DNA from: Branchinecta lynchi | Lineage: Eukaryota > Arthropoda > Branchiopoda > Anostraca > Branchinectidae | DNA length: 64,000 nt | Direction: 5' to 3' | NCBI GenBank assembly: GCA_023053575.1 | Contig: JAKZAP010000010.1 | Span: 22,504,628 to 22,568,627, forward strand | Made by a program: the position numbers and the translations under genes | Part shown: positions 11,155 through 22,789 of the stretch, in pieces | How positions within the stretch are numbered: the first letter of the stretch is position 1 | Layout: each line of letters starts with the position of its first letter | The notes under the pieces: model-generated | Database searches by the model: none | Told to the model about the DNA's origin: nothing | What the model saw: only the letters and a program-made list of their open reading frames with translations

Positions 11155-12052
11155 AATACTCTTGATGACTATCTCTCCTTGGCGATGCAAAATCTCCTGA
11201 CTCTCCGGGTATCTAGTGGAAAAAAGGCAGAAGTGGTGTCACAGCTGCTACCAAAGATCGCGGTGATTGACTGACACAGGATTTTAGTCGTTGACTTTGA
11301 GTCGCACGGACACGCTTACTCCTTCTTCCTGAGGATCGCTGGCGTGTTTTGGACTTAGTCATATAGAGTATTGTCTTCTGTTTATCTTAGTTTGCATTTA
11401 TTTTTTCCCTTTTCTTTTTTGTTCCCAATATAATTATGCTAAGTGATTAAATTATTGAGTCCTGCCACAAACAAACCTGTATAGGTTTTCACGTGGCAGG
11501 TCTTTTATGATATGATTTTTTTTTGTAAATTCCGTTATATATTAAATTTGTCTCTCTCTCTCTCAGTTTGATAAGCTTAAAAAAACTACAACACAAAACT
11601 AAAAACCTACAACAGCAACCTATGCCACTCAACCAGTATGGAAAATACAGCAGACGATCATGTACATGCGTGAGGTTTGTGTTCAGTTGCTGGTGGAACA
11701 AGAAGGCCAAAACGAGCAGTGGTAAATATGTTTGGGTGCCATCTAGAGAGGTGAAGAAAGAATTCGCAATACTCAAAGTTTGTGACCCGCAAGGTCTAGT
11801 GATTTTTTTCTCTACGCAGTTTGTGGGTTTCCCGAATACTCTATATGACCAAGTCCAAAACACGCCAGCGATTCTCAGGAAGAAGGAGTAAGCGTGTCAC
11901 TGCGACTCAAACTCAAAGACTCAAATCCTGTGTCGATCAATCACCGCGATGTTTGGGACCAGCTTTGACACCACTTCTGCCTTTCTTCCGCTAGATACCC
12001 GAAGAGGCCGGAGATTTTGCATGGGCAAGGAGAGATAGTCATCAAGAGTATT
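11155..12052. mobile_element. Fold-back pair of Z elements
   Basis: Arms 11155-11372 and 11835-12052 are each 218 bp and near-identical inverted copies, separated by 462 bp. Each arm starts AATACTCTTGATGAC and ends AGAGTATT, so each arm looks like one small element with an 8-bp inverted terminus. A third, single copy is at 13786-13992. The ORFs that cross the spacer are not recognisable proteins. Confidence 0.75.
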
Positions 12053-12390
12053 GTTATTTAGGGTTGACTATAGTTTAATCTGGTCGTGCTGGCTTGTGCT
12101 GAAGGAGTATTATTCTCTGGTTTACTGGACTTCCGACGAAACATTTAGCCATATGTCCAAGATTGTATTTTGATTCCAAAGGTTCCTTATTCTTTTCTTC
12201 TCTCGTTTGTGATGATTTTCACGAATTTATCATCGACAGAAGGATACAGTCATAAGACAAAGAAATTAGTGGGGAAATTCTGCTCAGCTCAAAAGGGGTC
12301 TGTCGAATCCCAGAGGCATTCCTCGAAACACCAAGATCAGAGTTTGTGAAGCATCCTTACGGATCGGAAACATGGCCAGACGAAAGATCT
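12053..12390. other. Unique intron sequence
   Basis: No gene or repeat was seen here. Confidence 0.35.
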
Positions 12391-12500
12391 ATTCAAACAA
12401 TGTTTTCAACGGATACGTCAGCTACGATTCTTCATCAGCGATATTTTGGCCCTTCTTGGCAAGGGTCCTCGTCAGGGTTTGATTAAATGTTTCAAAGTCA
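12391..12500 (+). repeat. Family F copy
   Basis: CAACGGATACGTCAGCTACG, CATCAGCGATATTTTGGCCC and CTTGGCAAGGGTCCTCGTCA match the arms at 62018-62266. Confidence 0.7.
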
Positions 12501-12544
12501 GCTTGAGCTCAAAGAATATTTGTCAGACAAAAGATGTCGAGGCC

Positions 12545-12835
12545 AAATCCCTAAAAGGACCTATCTTACCTATAATACTAACGCAACCTACTTCCATGAT
12601 CACTCCATATATTTCTAAACCCGGAGACCCCAATTTCATACGGTTCATTTCAACCCCTAAATCAAAATCACGCTCATTTTCTTTAGTTTTGCTACCTAGT
12701 CAACGGGTCGCGGAAAAGGCTTAAAACAGCCAAAACCATGGGTTATTTGTTGAAGCACAGAAGTATTCATAAGCACAAAGTATTCATATATTTTCAAATA
12801 CTGTAAGTTGAATAGTAAATAGTGCGAGGGGTCCT
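12545..12835 (+). repeat. Repeats S and T adjacent, copy 2
   Basis: S (12545-12700) runs directly into T (12708-12835). The order S-T here, against S-C1-T at 7.3-9.1 kb, suggests one ancestral repeat split by C1. T ends at the TTAA where D2 is inserted. Confidence 0.6.
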
Positions 12836-12839
12836 TTAA

Positions 12840-13577
12840 AGGACACCTGAATGATGAGTACCAAGTATCATCCCTATCTGTATGACGTCCGTTAACATTG
12901 CCTGCAGAAAACCGAATCCAAATACGAAATACCGTTTCCAAGCTAGGATTTTTGCTCCATTTTGCATCTGTCCTTATTTCAGCACCGAGCAATTTTAGAA
13001 ATGAACAAATGTCTCCAATCAACCCTTCTTCTGGGATATTTTTTAACCAGATAAGCCCAAACGATGAAATTCCAATACGATCCGGCTAGCGCTGTACAAG
13101 ATTTGAATGAATTGCGCTTTTTGTCTTGGAGTCTGCGAGCGTGTTCCATCCTACTTACCGTAGTTACTACGCATGACGTCACGAATTCTGGCTTTTTCCA
13201 TCAAGGCTTGAACGACTTTTCTATTTTCCCGCAGAATATCATACCATGGGCGAATCCGACCAATCACGATTCAGAGATCCGTAGTTACTACGGCTACTAC
13301 GCTCCCGAGCGTGGTAAGCAAATAGTTACTATTAGTTACTATTTCGAGAAGGTTGGAATGGTCAGCGTAGTAACTTTTGGTGAGGTTGGAACGGAAATAG
13401 TAACTAATAGTTACTATTGGTACGAGGGTGGAACACGCTCTGCATGTGCGAACCTCCGGAAACAATCATCCCTATTTCGAAAACGTCACATTCCGGAGAA
13501 GAATGCTCTCCGTCTCCATGTCTGTAAATGGATTCTCCACGGTGTGTTCAAATATGGTTTCATTGTTCAGGTGTCCT
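12840..13577 (+). mobile_element. D-family TTAA element, copy D2, split by an E MITE
   Basis: TTAA at 12836-12839 and 13578-13581 flank AGGACACCTGAA and its inverse TTCAGGTGTCCT. Without the E insert (13137-13440 plus a 3-bp duplication) it is about 431 bp, close to D1. The long open frame at 13064-13660 is chance across both elements. Confidence 0.8.
13137..13440 (+). mobile_element. E-family MITE, complete copy E2 inside D2
   Basis: Terminal inverted repeats GAGCGTGTTCCA and TGGAACACGCTC; 304 bp. The direct repeat TGC on both sides (13134-13136, 13441-13443) is the target duplication, proven by the uninterrupted D1 sequence at about 10172. A 3-bp duplication fits PIF/Harbinger-like or related DNA transposons. 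The interior repeats TAGTTACTA in both orientations. Confidence 0.85.
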
Positions 13578-13785
13578 TTAATATGTTCTACCATGGATGT
13601 CTCCGAAAAATCTTGGGAGTGACACGCCGAAGCCGCCACAGCAACAACGAAATAAGGTGAAGGTCCTCCCAAAAACACGACGCAGCCTCATTCCTAAAAA
13701 ACGCCGACTGTCCTGGTTTTGCTACGTGAGCAGAAGAAACCACTCGTGCAACCCAGACAAAGAACCCGATGAAAGATTTACTACT

Positions 13786-13992
13786 CTACTCTTGATGACT
13801 AACTGTCCTTGCCGATGCAAAATCGCCGGGTACCTAACGGAGGAGCCGGAAGCGGTATCAGAGCTGCTCTCAAAGATTGCCGTGATTGGTTGACACAGGG
13901 TTTGAGTTGTTGAGTTTGAGTCGTTATGGAGACGTTAACTCCTTCTTCCTGAGGATCACTGGCGTGTTTTAGACTTAGTCATGTAGAGTATT
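13786..13992 (+). repeat. Z element, single copy
   Basis: It shares CTCTTGATGACTA, CCTTCTTCCTGAGGATC, CTGGCGTGTTTTAGAC and the end GTAGAGTATT with the arms at 11155-12052. Confidence 0.7.
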
Positions 13993-14160
13993 AGTCGTAT
14001 GGAGTTGTACGAAAAAGTAGCATCAAAGTAGCATGCAGTAGTAACTGTTTCCAACGCATGCTACTAGTAGCAAACTGGATGCTACTACAGCAAGATTGGA
14101 TGCTACTGGATACTACTGCTTAAGGTTAACCCAGTCGGAGGCATGTTAAATCAAAGTATT
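13993..14160 (+). repeat. Family Q copy 1
   Basis: GGAGTTGTACGAAAAAGTAG followed by CAT, many CATGCTACTAGTAG-type motifs and GATACTACTGCTTAAG recur at 39140-39375. Confidence 0.6.
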
Positions 14161-14164
14161 CCAT

Positions 14165-14620
14165 GCTAATACATATGATCGTTTTAATTTAAAAGAAAAA
14201 CTATCACAGCAAAATGCCGAATTCGTTTCTTCGTGTCAAACGTCAAAAATACACTGAATGAAATATAAATTATCAAAAATAAAACATTGTCATGAAACAA
14301 ACTCAAATTGCATTATACCATTCTGTGAAACTAGGCACGAAACTTTTCTTCAACCGGTCAGTGCGGCAATGAATTGGGGCGAGCTTCGGGACCTTCACTG
14401 CTACTGCTCTAGGTTGGCGAAGTCTCTCGGGTAAATGGGGACTAGGGAGGAGGGAACGGTGCACGGGGTGGGAAAGGAGTTTTAGGCCAAAAGTCTGGCA
14501 AAGGTGCTCTCTCCTCTCTACAAGCGTTTGCAAAGACATGCAACTTTTTCGTAAAACTACCATACAGCTACAGAGTCTAAGAATTTTTCGTCGGGAAGGC
14601 TGTTCTTGCAAGCCCGCTGC
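14165..14620 (-). pseudogene. LINE 3' end fragment, reverse-transcriptase C-terminus
   Basis: On the minus strand it encodes ERREHLCQTFGLKLLSHP, VKVPKLAPIHCRT and KKSFVPSFTEW before a stop. These are the same blocks as the C-terminus of the LINE at 16692-22935 (VPKLTPVYSRS, RSFVPSF). It is 5' truncated, with an AT-rich tail to about 14165. Confidence 0.75.
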
Positions 14621-14649
14621 CCGGTTGGAAGAAGCTCCGCAGAGGCTAA

Positions 14650-14860
14650 CGTAAAATGCGGCGGAACACCCTCAAAGAAGACCTCATGCCCATCTGAGAC
14701 TTCCGCGGACATGGAAGGAGGTGGGATCCATCCTGGCTTCAAACCTCGACGCCCTTCACAAAGTACAGAGATTCGTGGCACGACTTGGTTTGTCAGCTGG
14801 TTTCGCCCGTCAGAGCTGCATATCTTGCGCCCTAACACAATTACATGTTAGTGCAAGTAG
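14650..14860 (+). pseudogene. Possible second LINE scrap
   Basis: One frame reads LDALHKVQRFVARLGLSAGF, similar to the LDALxKVQRFAAR block of LINE C-termini. It is short and isolated, so this is tentative. Confidence 0.35.
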
Positions 14861-14943
14861 TGGGAATTGTTTCGATCCTGTGATGGACCCTGCACCGGAC
14901 TAGGCTGATGCAGATGCCATCACATTTATCCTTTTTTTTTCAG

Positions 14944-15051
14944 GCAGTGGATGCCGTCTTCTTCCAAACGGCAAGCAAAGATGGCCATTACCTGATCGCT
15001 GCTACCGCTCGGCGACCGCATCATATTGTAAATGGATTCGTCTACCTTATG
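14944..15051 (+). CDS. Exon 3 of the PEP-synthase-like protein
   Basis: This exon has 36 codons, phase 0 to phase 0, residues 96-131. The acceptor is a clean T-run followed by CAG at 14941-14943 and the donor is GTATGT. The peptide AVDAVFFQTASKDGHYLIA then ATARRPHHIVNGFVYLM looks like two beta strands joined by a turn. In related invertebrate proteins, as I remember them, an equivalent AVDA(V/I)(Y/F)F..S..G block opens the soluble N-terminal domain. The upstream intron carries retrotransposon remnants; the exon itself is unique. Confidence 0.85.
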
Positions 15052-15093
15052 GTATGTAGGTGTAATCCCTCATTATCCCAGCGTATAGTCAGC

Positions 15094-15240
15094 TGAGTCT
15101 TATTCTAGCGATATTTCGGCTGTTATTGGCAAGGGTCTTCCTCAGGCTCTAGCTAGTTGAGTCATTTTTTCAGCCTGAAGAGGACCCTTCCCCAAAATAC
15201 CAAAATATCGCTACAATGAAACTCAGTTGAACTACCCGTG
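15094..15240. repeat. Family F copy, fold-back form
   Basis: AGCGATATTTCGGCTG at 15107 and CAAAATATCGCTAC near 15201 are inverted, with GGCAAGGGTCTTCCTCAGGC opposite GCCTGAAGAGGACCC. This is a degenerate version of the fold-back at 62018. Confidence 0.6.
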
Positions 15241-16040
15241 GAATGCAGTCAGCAGGGATTCCAAGTCAGCTTGGGCTGAAGGAATATAATTTGTATGGAG
15301 GTTGCTTACGTTCTGAAACAGCGATTGTTCGATTAAATAGTGGCAATTTAAATTGATTTAATTATCTTAGCTGAACGCCGCTCAACTTAAAACTGCACTG
15401 AGAAATTTTATGCAAATTCATACCTAACAAGTATTCATGCTGAATACCGAGTGCAGGCAATAATCTAGGTCAGATAAAGTCAAATTAAAATCATTTGACT
15501 AATTTTTTTTTAAGATTTTTCTCTTTTTTGTTTATTTGGTTTAGCGCCCAAGCGGCTTCGTTATGTATCGCAACAGTTATTATGCTCAATAATGTAGGTC
15601 AAATAAAGTCAAATTAAAGACATTCACTGTAATTTTTCTGAGTATTTTGCTCTTTTTTGTTTAGTTGGTTTTGCACCCTCAAACAGCACAGCGGCTTCGT
15701 TAGTATCGCAACAGTTATGCGTTACTTTTATTGCCGTCCAAAGTGTCCCAGCAGAAGTAACAGAGCATTTCCAAATAAACAGCAGACGAAAGTAAAATAA
15801 AATCTGATTTCGCTTTTCGTGTAAAAAAGAAACCTGAAAAACTCGGCTCTTAATACATACTAAATTCTTATTTATCATTGTCATTTGACAGTTTTAGACG
15901 CAGAAAAGGAATCAAGGTGGTCCACAATTTAGAAGCATACCTCGACCATAGCTTATTTTGAACTTGCAAGCAATTTGGATGTCAACAAGGAGGCCATGGG
16001 TGACCCTTTTTTCCCGCATCGTCACCCTTTATAACTCACA
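15241..16040. repeat. Intron sequence with a tandem duplication
   Basis: AAAGTCAAATTAAA, TCTTTTTTGTTTA and GCGGCTTCGTTA occur around 15475-15570 and again at 15607-15700, a direct duplication of about 130 bp. No gene is seen. Confidence 0.5.
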
Positions 16041-16047
16041 TCATTAA

Positions 16048-16170
16048 AGGACACCTGAATGAAGAGTACCAAGTATCATCCCTATCTGTATGCCTTCCGT
16101 TAACATTGCCTGCAGAAAATCCAAATACGAAATATTGTGTCCAAGCTATGATTTTTGCTCCATTATAATA
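16048..16170 (+). mobile_element. D-family fragment, copy D3
   Basis: TTAA at 16044-16047 is followed by AGGACACCTGAATGAAG and about 120 bp of left D sequence; the right part is lost. Confidence 0.7.
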
Positions 16171-16489
16171 TATAAATTTATTTAATATTTAACTAAACTG
16201 AATTAATTGAATAAACAAATAATAACTCTGGTGGCGCAGGTGGATCTAAGGTCTAAGGAAGCGATATGGATTTGTATCCAGATGATTAGCTTGCAGATGA
16301 TGATGGATATTACGTCTGGTTTTCAACTTGGGTGCTCCGTGGTTGCTCGCCCCAGTTTTGACCAAGCCGCTTTTGAACCCTACCATGCCTCGCTATGCTG
16401 ACATTTTTTTCGGTTAGTTCCCCAAAAAACGAATAAATTAATTTATTACGTGCAGCTTAGTAATAAGGCATTTGCTCAGCATGTAAAAA
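16171..16489. other. Unique intron sequence
   Basis: I see nothing recognisable here. Confidence 0.35.
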
Positions 16490-16691
16490 AACAAGACCAA
16501 AGGTTTTGATGGGATCCCAAAAAATCCAATATTTGATCTAGACAACTAGGTCTTGTCTTCGCCAGGTCCAGTCTTCGCCAGACTCCTTGAACCTGTTTAA
16601 TATCAAAATTCAGACACAGATTAAGGCTGAATAGCTAATCATCTGTGAAAACCAAGTTCAGATATGGATTCAGCGACAGCATGTATGTTTA

Positions 16692-17005
16692 GACCTTTCT
16701 CTGCGGTAGCGATGTGTGTTTTCTATTATTCACCTGGCCAACCCGCTGCTGCAAGAAAGGCTTTTTGGGAAAAGCTGCAGGAATCGGCAGATTATATCCA
16801 GAAAACACATCCTTTTTTTGGCATAGCCATGCTAGGAGATGCCAATGAACTAAGTTGTAAATCTCTGGCCAGGTCACTTAACCTCAAGAATGTTGTTGAT
16901 TTTCCAACAACCAAAGGTGGTACGTCTCTGGATGTAATAATGACGAATTTCTGCTCTTACTATCAAAACCCAAGTAAAATCGCACCGCTTGGTGGTAGCT
17001 ATCAT
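16692..17005 (+). pseudogene. Endonuclease C-terminus of LINE-1a
   Basis: Translation gives FFGIAMLGDANELS, NVVDFPTTKGGTSLDVIMTN and KIAPLGGSYH, the GDxN, T.LD.I.TN and G.SDH motifs of AP-like endonucleases. The catalytic Asp of SDH reads Tyr. The 5' part is missing. The frame stops making sense exactly after the His codon, where the Helentron-like insert begins. Confidence 0.85.
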
Positions 17006-20000
17006 TGTGTTGCGAGAGCAACACTTTGGTTTTGTCCTCGTTTTTTTTTTTTTTTTTTTTTTTCCTATGACTCCGATTTCATTTTATTCCTGGTAACTGA
17101 GAAGGGTCTAACCTGTGCGGTTTTTACGGAAAGTGTGGACCTTAGGCCGGATTGATGAATATGACATTACATTTTGGAAAGCTCCGTAGAACTCTTGCCT
17201 GGGGCCAATAAGGATGGTTTTTGCTTGTCATCGAGCCAGAGCCTACGGTTTGCGAAGTGAAGTGGAGTTGTATAGCCTATGTCAGAGAGGACTATCTGAA
17301 GTTGTGTAGCGAACCTTTCGTTTCATCAAAAGATGTTTCTGCTTTCCAGTGGAAAGCTCCGTTCTAGCACGCAAGCAGGCAGGCACCAGTTTCAAATTGA
17401 AGATGGACTAAAATCTATAAGTGTTAAATATATGCGGCAGTTACCCGGCCCCACAGCCAACATATCTTCTTTGAGTGATGAATAGAAAAATCTACAGAGA
17501 CCAAAAAGTGGCTTTTTCCCACGGGTCCGAAAGTGCTGCCATCTATTGTTTCTGTCCATGTCTGCGACGATTTCAGCTGAGTTTATAATTTTTTTTTTTT
17601 GCACTTTGGTTTGTGGTAGAGTAACGGTATCAGATGAGCCTCTTAAACTTTAAAAGTTCTCTCATTGCTAAAGAAACTAGAGCTTATCCTTTGCTCCTTT
17701 CTAAGTCGTGACGTTAGAAAGTTGGCCTACGGCAAAAAAGTCAACTTTTGAACTAAGACAGGTAGAATTTTTTTTTCGACGGCAATCGATAGCCACTGAT
17801 GAGCTGATCAAAGTATATGTCATCCATTTTTTGGTACAAAAATTCCTTCATGAGATACACCAGTTTGAAAATTTCAAAGGGGTTGACAACTTCATAGTAA
17901 GGTACATTGAAACCAAAAATAGGCGATACCAGTTATGATACATATAGGGGACTTTTAAGCAACAGTCGACTGTTAGCCCATAATCATCTTCGGTAATGAG
18001 GGGTTTGCAGCTTTTGCTAGTTGGTATACCTGTTATTTGTTTCCGGTGTATTCGATGGTAAGAACAATTTGGTTCCCAATGGCAAGATATGCAAGGGACT
18101 TGTAAGTAATAATCGGCTGTTATGCTACAATCATCTTCTGCGATGATGGGTTTGCAGCTTTTGCTAGCTGGAGTACCCACTATTAGTTTCCGGTTATCTT
18201 AATGTATATCACGGGAGAGGGACTTGTAAGTAGGAATCGGTTCACGAGGGGCTAGGAATTTTTGCAAATGGGTGCACATTGTATTCGATTTCTATAAATC
18301 TGACGGTAAGAAAGTTTGTGTCGATGGTCTATCAATGTAACCGAGGATTAACTGTTTACACAACGGATACAAACGAAAATGTAAAGCAATGAGGTAGTTT
18401 CATAATAATTAGTAGTGTCATCTATGGTATTTTAATCCTGAAAAGTTACGGATAGGTTTCTATTATCAACTAGATTATATAAGATATTGTTCCAAGTTTT
18501 CATCCGTCACGATGTCTACGATTGAAAAGGATAAAGTACAACTGACTGCAAAGTTAATTTAGTCCCTTCTTCCTATATTATTTTGTTGTTGTTTTTACAA
18601 CGCTGAAGAATACCTTTTGATCATATGATTAATTTTTTTAGAACATCCCGTTTAAAAAGCTTATGCAATAATTATCTTCAGCGATGAGGGGCTTGCAACT
18701 TTTGATAGCTGGTGTATCCATTATTTGTTTCCCGTGAATTTGATGTCAATAACGGGAGACGGACTTGTAAGTAAGAATCGGTTCACGAGGGGCTAGAAAT
18801 TTTTGAAAATTGGTGCACATTGTATTCGATTTCTGTAAATATGACAGTAAGAAAGTTTGTATCGATGGTCTATCGCTATAACCTAGGATTAACTGTTTAC
18901 GCAACGGGTACAAACGATACGGTAATGTAAAACAATAAGGCAATTTTGTAATAATTAATAGTGTCATCTATGGTATTTTAATCCTGAAAAGTTACGGATA
19001 GCTTTATAATATCAACTAGATTATATAAGATATTGTTCCAAGTTTTCATCCATCACGATATCTACGATTGAAAAGGATAAAGTTCAACTTCGACGGCAAT
19101 CGATAGCCGCTGATGAGCTGATCAAAGTATATGACATCCATTTTTTGGTAAAAAAAATTCCTTTATGAGATACACCAGTTTGAAAGTTTCAAGGGGTTGA
19201 CAACTTCAGTAGTAAGGTACACACTGAAACCAAAAATAGGCGATACCAGTTGTGAGACATTTAGGGGACTTGTACGCGACAGGCGACTGTTAGCTCATAA
19301 TCATCTTCGGCAATGAGGGGTTTGCAGCTCTCGCTAGTTGGCGTACCTGTCATTTGATGAACAATTTGGTTCCCAAATGTAAAACATGCAAGGGACTTGT
19401 AAGTAATAATCGGCTGTTATGCTACACAAATCTTCAGCGATGAGAGGTTTTCAACTTTTGCTAGTCGGTGTACCCATTATTTTTATCCGGTGAACTTGAT
19501 GTCTATCACGGGAAAGGGACTTGTCAGTAGAATCGGTGCACGAGGGGCTAGAAATTTGTGCAAATTGTTGCACATTGTATTCGATTTATCTAAATCTGAC
19601 GGTAAGAAAGTTTGTATCGTTGGTCTATCGCTGTAACCTAGGATTGACTGTTAACGCAACGGGTACAAACGATACTGTAATGTAAAACAAGGTAGTTTCG
19701 TAATAATTAATAGTGTCATCTATGGTATTTTAATCCTAAGAAGTTACGGATAGCTTTATAATACCAACTAGATTATATAGGATATTATTCCAAGTTTTCA
19801 TCCGTCACGATGTCTACGATTGAAAAGGATAAAGTTCAACTGACTGCAAAGTAAATTTAGTCCCTTTTTCCGATATGCTTTTGTTGTGGTTATGGCAATC
19901 GATAGCCCTTGAAGAGCTGATCAAAATATATGCCATCCATTCTTTTGAACAAAAATCCTTCTTGAGATAAACCAGTTTGAAAGTTTCAAGGGGTTGACAA

Positions 20001-20701
20001 CTTCAGGAGTAAGGTACACACTGAAACCAAAAATAGGCGATACCAGTTGCGAGACATGTAAAGGACTTGTAAGCAACAGTCGACTGTAAGCAACAGTCGA
20101 CTGTTAGCTCATAATCATCTTCGGCAACGAGGAGTTTGCAGCTTTTGCTAGCTGGTATACCTGTTATTTGTCTCAGGTGTATTCGATGGTAAGAACAATT
20201 TTGTTCCCAATTGTAAGACATGCATGGGACTTGTAAGTAAGATCGGTTCACGAGGGGCTAGAAATTTTTGAAAATTGGTGCACATTGTATTCGATTTCTG
20301 TAAATATGACAGTAAGAAAGTTTGTATCGATGGTCTATCGCTATAACCTAGGATTAACTGTTTACGCAACGGGTACAAACGATACGGTAATGTAAACCAA
20401 GAAGGTAGTTTTGTAATAATTAATAGTGTCATCTATGGTATTTTAATCCTGAAACGTTACGGATAGCCTTCTTCCGATATTGTTTTGTTGTTGGTTTTAC
20501 AACGCTAAACAACAGCTTTTGATTATGTGATTATTCTTTTTAGAACATACCGTTTTAAAAGCTTCGATAAGTTGACAATTTCAGCATTTAACCGACAGCG
20601 AAGAAACAAAACCAAAGTGTTGCTCTCGCAACACTTTAGCCGGCGAAGCCGGACAAAGGTTGCCGCAACACTTCACGTTGCCCGGGCAACGTAGGTCTAG
20701 T
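17006..20701 (+). mobile_element. Helentron-like non-autonomous element with internal satellite
   Basis: The insertion splits the LINE between CAT and TTTATG, that is, between two T residues. Near the left end (17007-17036) GTGTTGCGAGAGCAACAC and TTTGGTTTTGT occur, inverted at about 20603-20630. Downstream of that inverted copy come short palindromes, the last being ACGTTGCCCGGGCAACGT (20675-20692), about 9 bp before the right border. Subterminal inverted repeats, a 3'-terminal hairpin, a T-T insertion site, internal tandem repeats and no target duplication are the features described for Helentron-derived elements. No replicase or helicase ORF is present. Confidence 0.65.
17700..20545 (+). 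repeat. Complex tandem satellite inside the Helentron-like element
   Basis: One unit type starts GGCAATCGATAGCC (17781, 19093, 19895). Another carries GGTTCACGAGGGGCTAG and CACATTGTATTCGATTT (18239, 18779, 19530 degenerate, 20245), with CCTAGGATTAACTGTTTACG. Unit spacing is irregular (about 540 to 1310 bp), so units have been deleted or shuffled. The part 17040-17700 is unique. Confidence 0.75.
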
Positions 20702-22789
20702 TTTATGTTGCAGTGGACCCCCTTTGAGAAAGTTAAAGTCAATTACTCAGTAACCGAAATAACCTCAAGACCAATCACTGATCGGGGACTTTTGCAGTTT
20801 GGGGACTGGATAACGAAAGAAAACTGGGCCGGAGTCTCAACTGCTCAAGACTTGGATTCACAGGTGCAGAATTTTCACAGCAAACTAAATGAAAAGTTTG
20901 TTGAATGTTTTCCGGAAAAAAAGACTAAAGTGTGCTCAACTGATAAACCATACGTAAATTCAGAGATTAAACAAATGATTAAACATAAACTGCACTTAAT
21001 TGGAAAAGGAAAGGAAGAAGAAGCAAAGAAATTAAGAAACAAAATTAAATGGAAAATTAAACAGGCGCAGGAAAATTATTATAAAAAGGAAGTAGATAAC
21101 CTCCTTGAATCCAAGCCTTCACAGTTCTTTGGTAAAGTTAAACATCTGACTGGTAGAGGCCCGCAACCAGTTGATTTCATGAAGGAGGAGCCATCAGAGA
21201 AAACAGCGAACGACCTAAACTCTCATTTTGCTTCTATTGTACAGTCGTACCCACCACTGCCTCCTGAAAAGCCACCTTCGTTTTCAGCTGAAGCACCATC
21301 CCAAAACTCACAAGAAGATTCAAATGTAAATTCTAATTTAATGCCTGAAATTTCAGTATCAGAAATTAGAAAGAAACTCTCCTCGTTAAAGAAAACATCA
21401 GTGGCACCCTTTGATGTTCCAGTAACCATTGCTAAAGCTTTTGCGAAAGAATTGGCGTTTCCTCTTCATATTATTTACAATAATATCACCAAAACTGGAT
21501 ATTTCCCCAAAAAGTGGAAAATTGGCTTCATCACTCCCATTCCGAAAAAGGGAGCAGCTAATGATTTCTCTGGTGTGAGGCCGATCACTGTTACATCAAT
21601 TTTTAGCCGAATTTACGAGAGCTTTGTTGCTTCTTGGCTAAAAAAATATCTCTCGGAAGTCATCGATAAGAGGCAATTTGGTAACATCCCGAAGTGTTCA
21701 ACTGTTCACTATCTCGTTAGTTTACTTGATTTTATTTTTAAAAATTTAGATGAACCCGGGAAATGGATAAATCTAATTGCAATAGATTTTAAAAAAGCTT
21801 TCGATCTTGTAGATCACAAGATTTTGCTGAAAAAAAATGGCAGAGAAAAATATTCCTGAATATCTTATTAATATCGTAAAAAGCTTTCTAACAAACAGAG
21901 AACAAATCGTAAAATATAAAAATAATTTTTCTTCTTCTTTACCGGTTTTTTGCGGTGTCCCGCAAGGAACAGTGATCGGTCCTTTATGCTTCCTCCTCAT
22001 GATCAATGAAATAGCTGTCGGGCTGGAAGAAAGATGGAAGTATGTAGATGATCTTTCCCTAGCAGAGGTAGTATTTGGAGCGTGTAAAAGTCAAACTTTC
22101 AATTATATTGAACAAGTTACCTCTGAAGCAGCAAAATTAAATATGGTGGTAAATAAAGATAAATCTTCAGTAATGACATTTTAATTTCTCAAGAAAAGCC
22201 TACCTGAATTCGAACCACCTATAGACCCAAACCTCCTCAGTAACAGCACTACCCTGCTTGGGGTAGTGATCTCTTCTGATCTAACTTGGCATGAAAACAC
22301 AAGATTGATTGTAAAAAAGGCAAATGGTGCTATCCAAATGCTGAAGACTCTAGAGAAATTCCGGGTTCCTAAGGATAAACTAAAATTAATTTTCTGCATG
22401 TTCATCCGCCCACTAGTAGAATATGCATGTCCTGTTTGGCATTTCGCTCTTACAAAAGAAGAAAGTGATAAAATTGAACGGGTTCAGAAGAGGTCTCTAC
22501 AAATCATCTACGGAGGTTCCCCACTGCCTTACTCTTTTTATCTAAAAGAATACAAACTTGACCCCCTTTTTGTCCGTCGAGAGAAACTGTGCCTAAAATT
22601 TGGCTCAACCCTCCTCCTCCACCCCATCTACAAGAACTTCCTCCCGCCTCCCTTTGTCCCCCTCAGATCCCGACTCCCCAGAGAGGCGGCTGCGAAAGTT
22701 CCAAAACTGACACCGGTGTACTCCAGGTCACAGCGTTATTCTCGAAGCTTTGTGCCGAGTTTTGTTCGTACTTTTAACAATTCGTAACT
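20702..22789 (+). pseudogene. Reverse transcriptase region of LINE-1a
   Basis: The first open stretch (to 21859) includes DFSGVRPITVTSIFSRIYE and AIDFKKAFDLVDH (RT motif A). After a frameshift near 21830 the next stretch holds VFCGVPQGTVIGP and the catalytic box YVDDLSL. A stop at 22182 separates a last stretch (22266-22787) with RPLVEYACPVWHF and the C-terminal PSFVRTFNNS. All key RT motifs are visible, but frameshifts make the copy dead. Confidence 0.9.

Noticed and set aside
13064..13660. Longest uninterrupted frame in the region (198 codons)
   Set aside because: It runs through the D2 element and the nested E2 MITE; the translation has no recognisable domain and the same DNA in D1 is not open.
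17038..17064. Poly-T run as a retrogene poly(A) tail
   Set aside because: It lies inside the Helentron-like insert near its left end with no gene sequence next to it and no target duplication.
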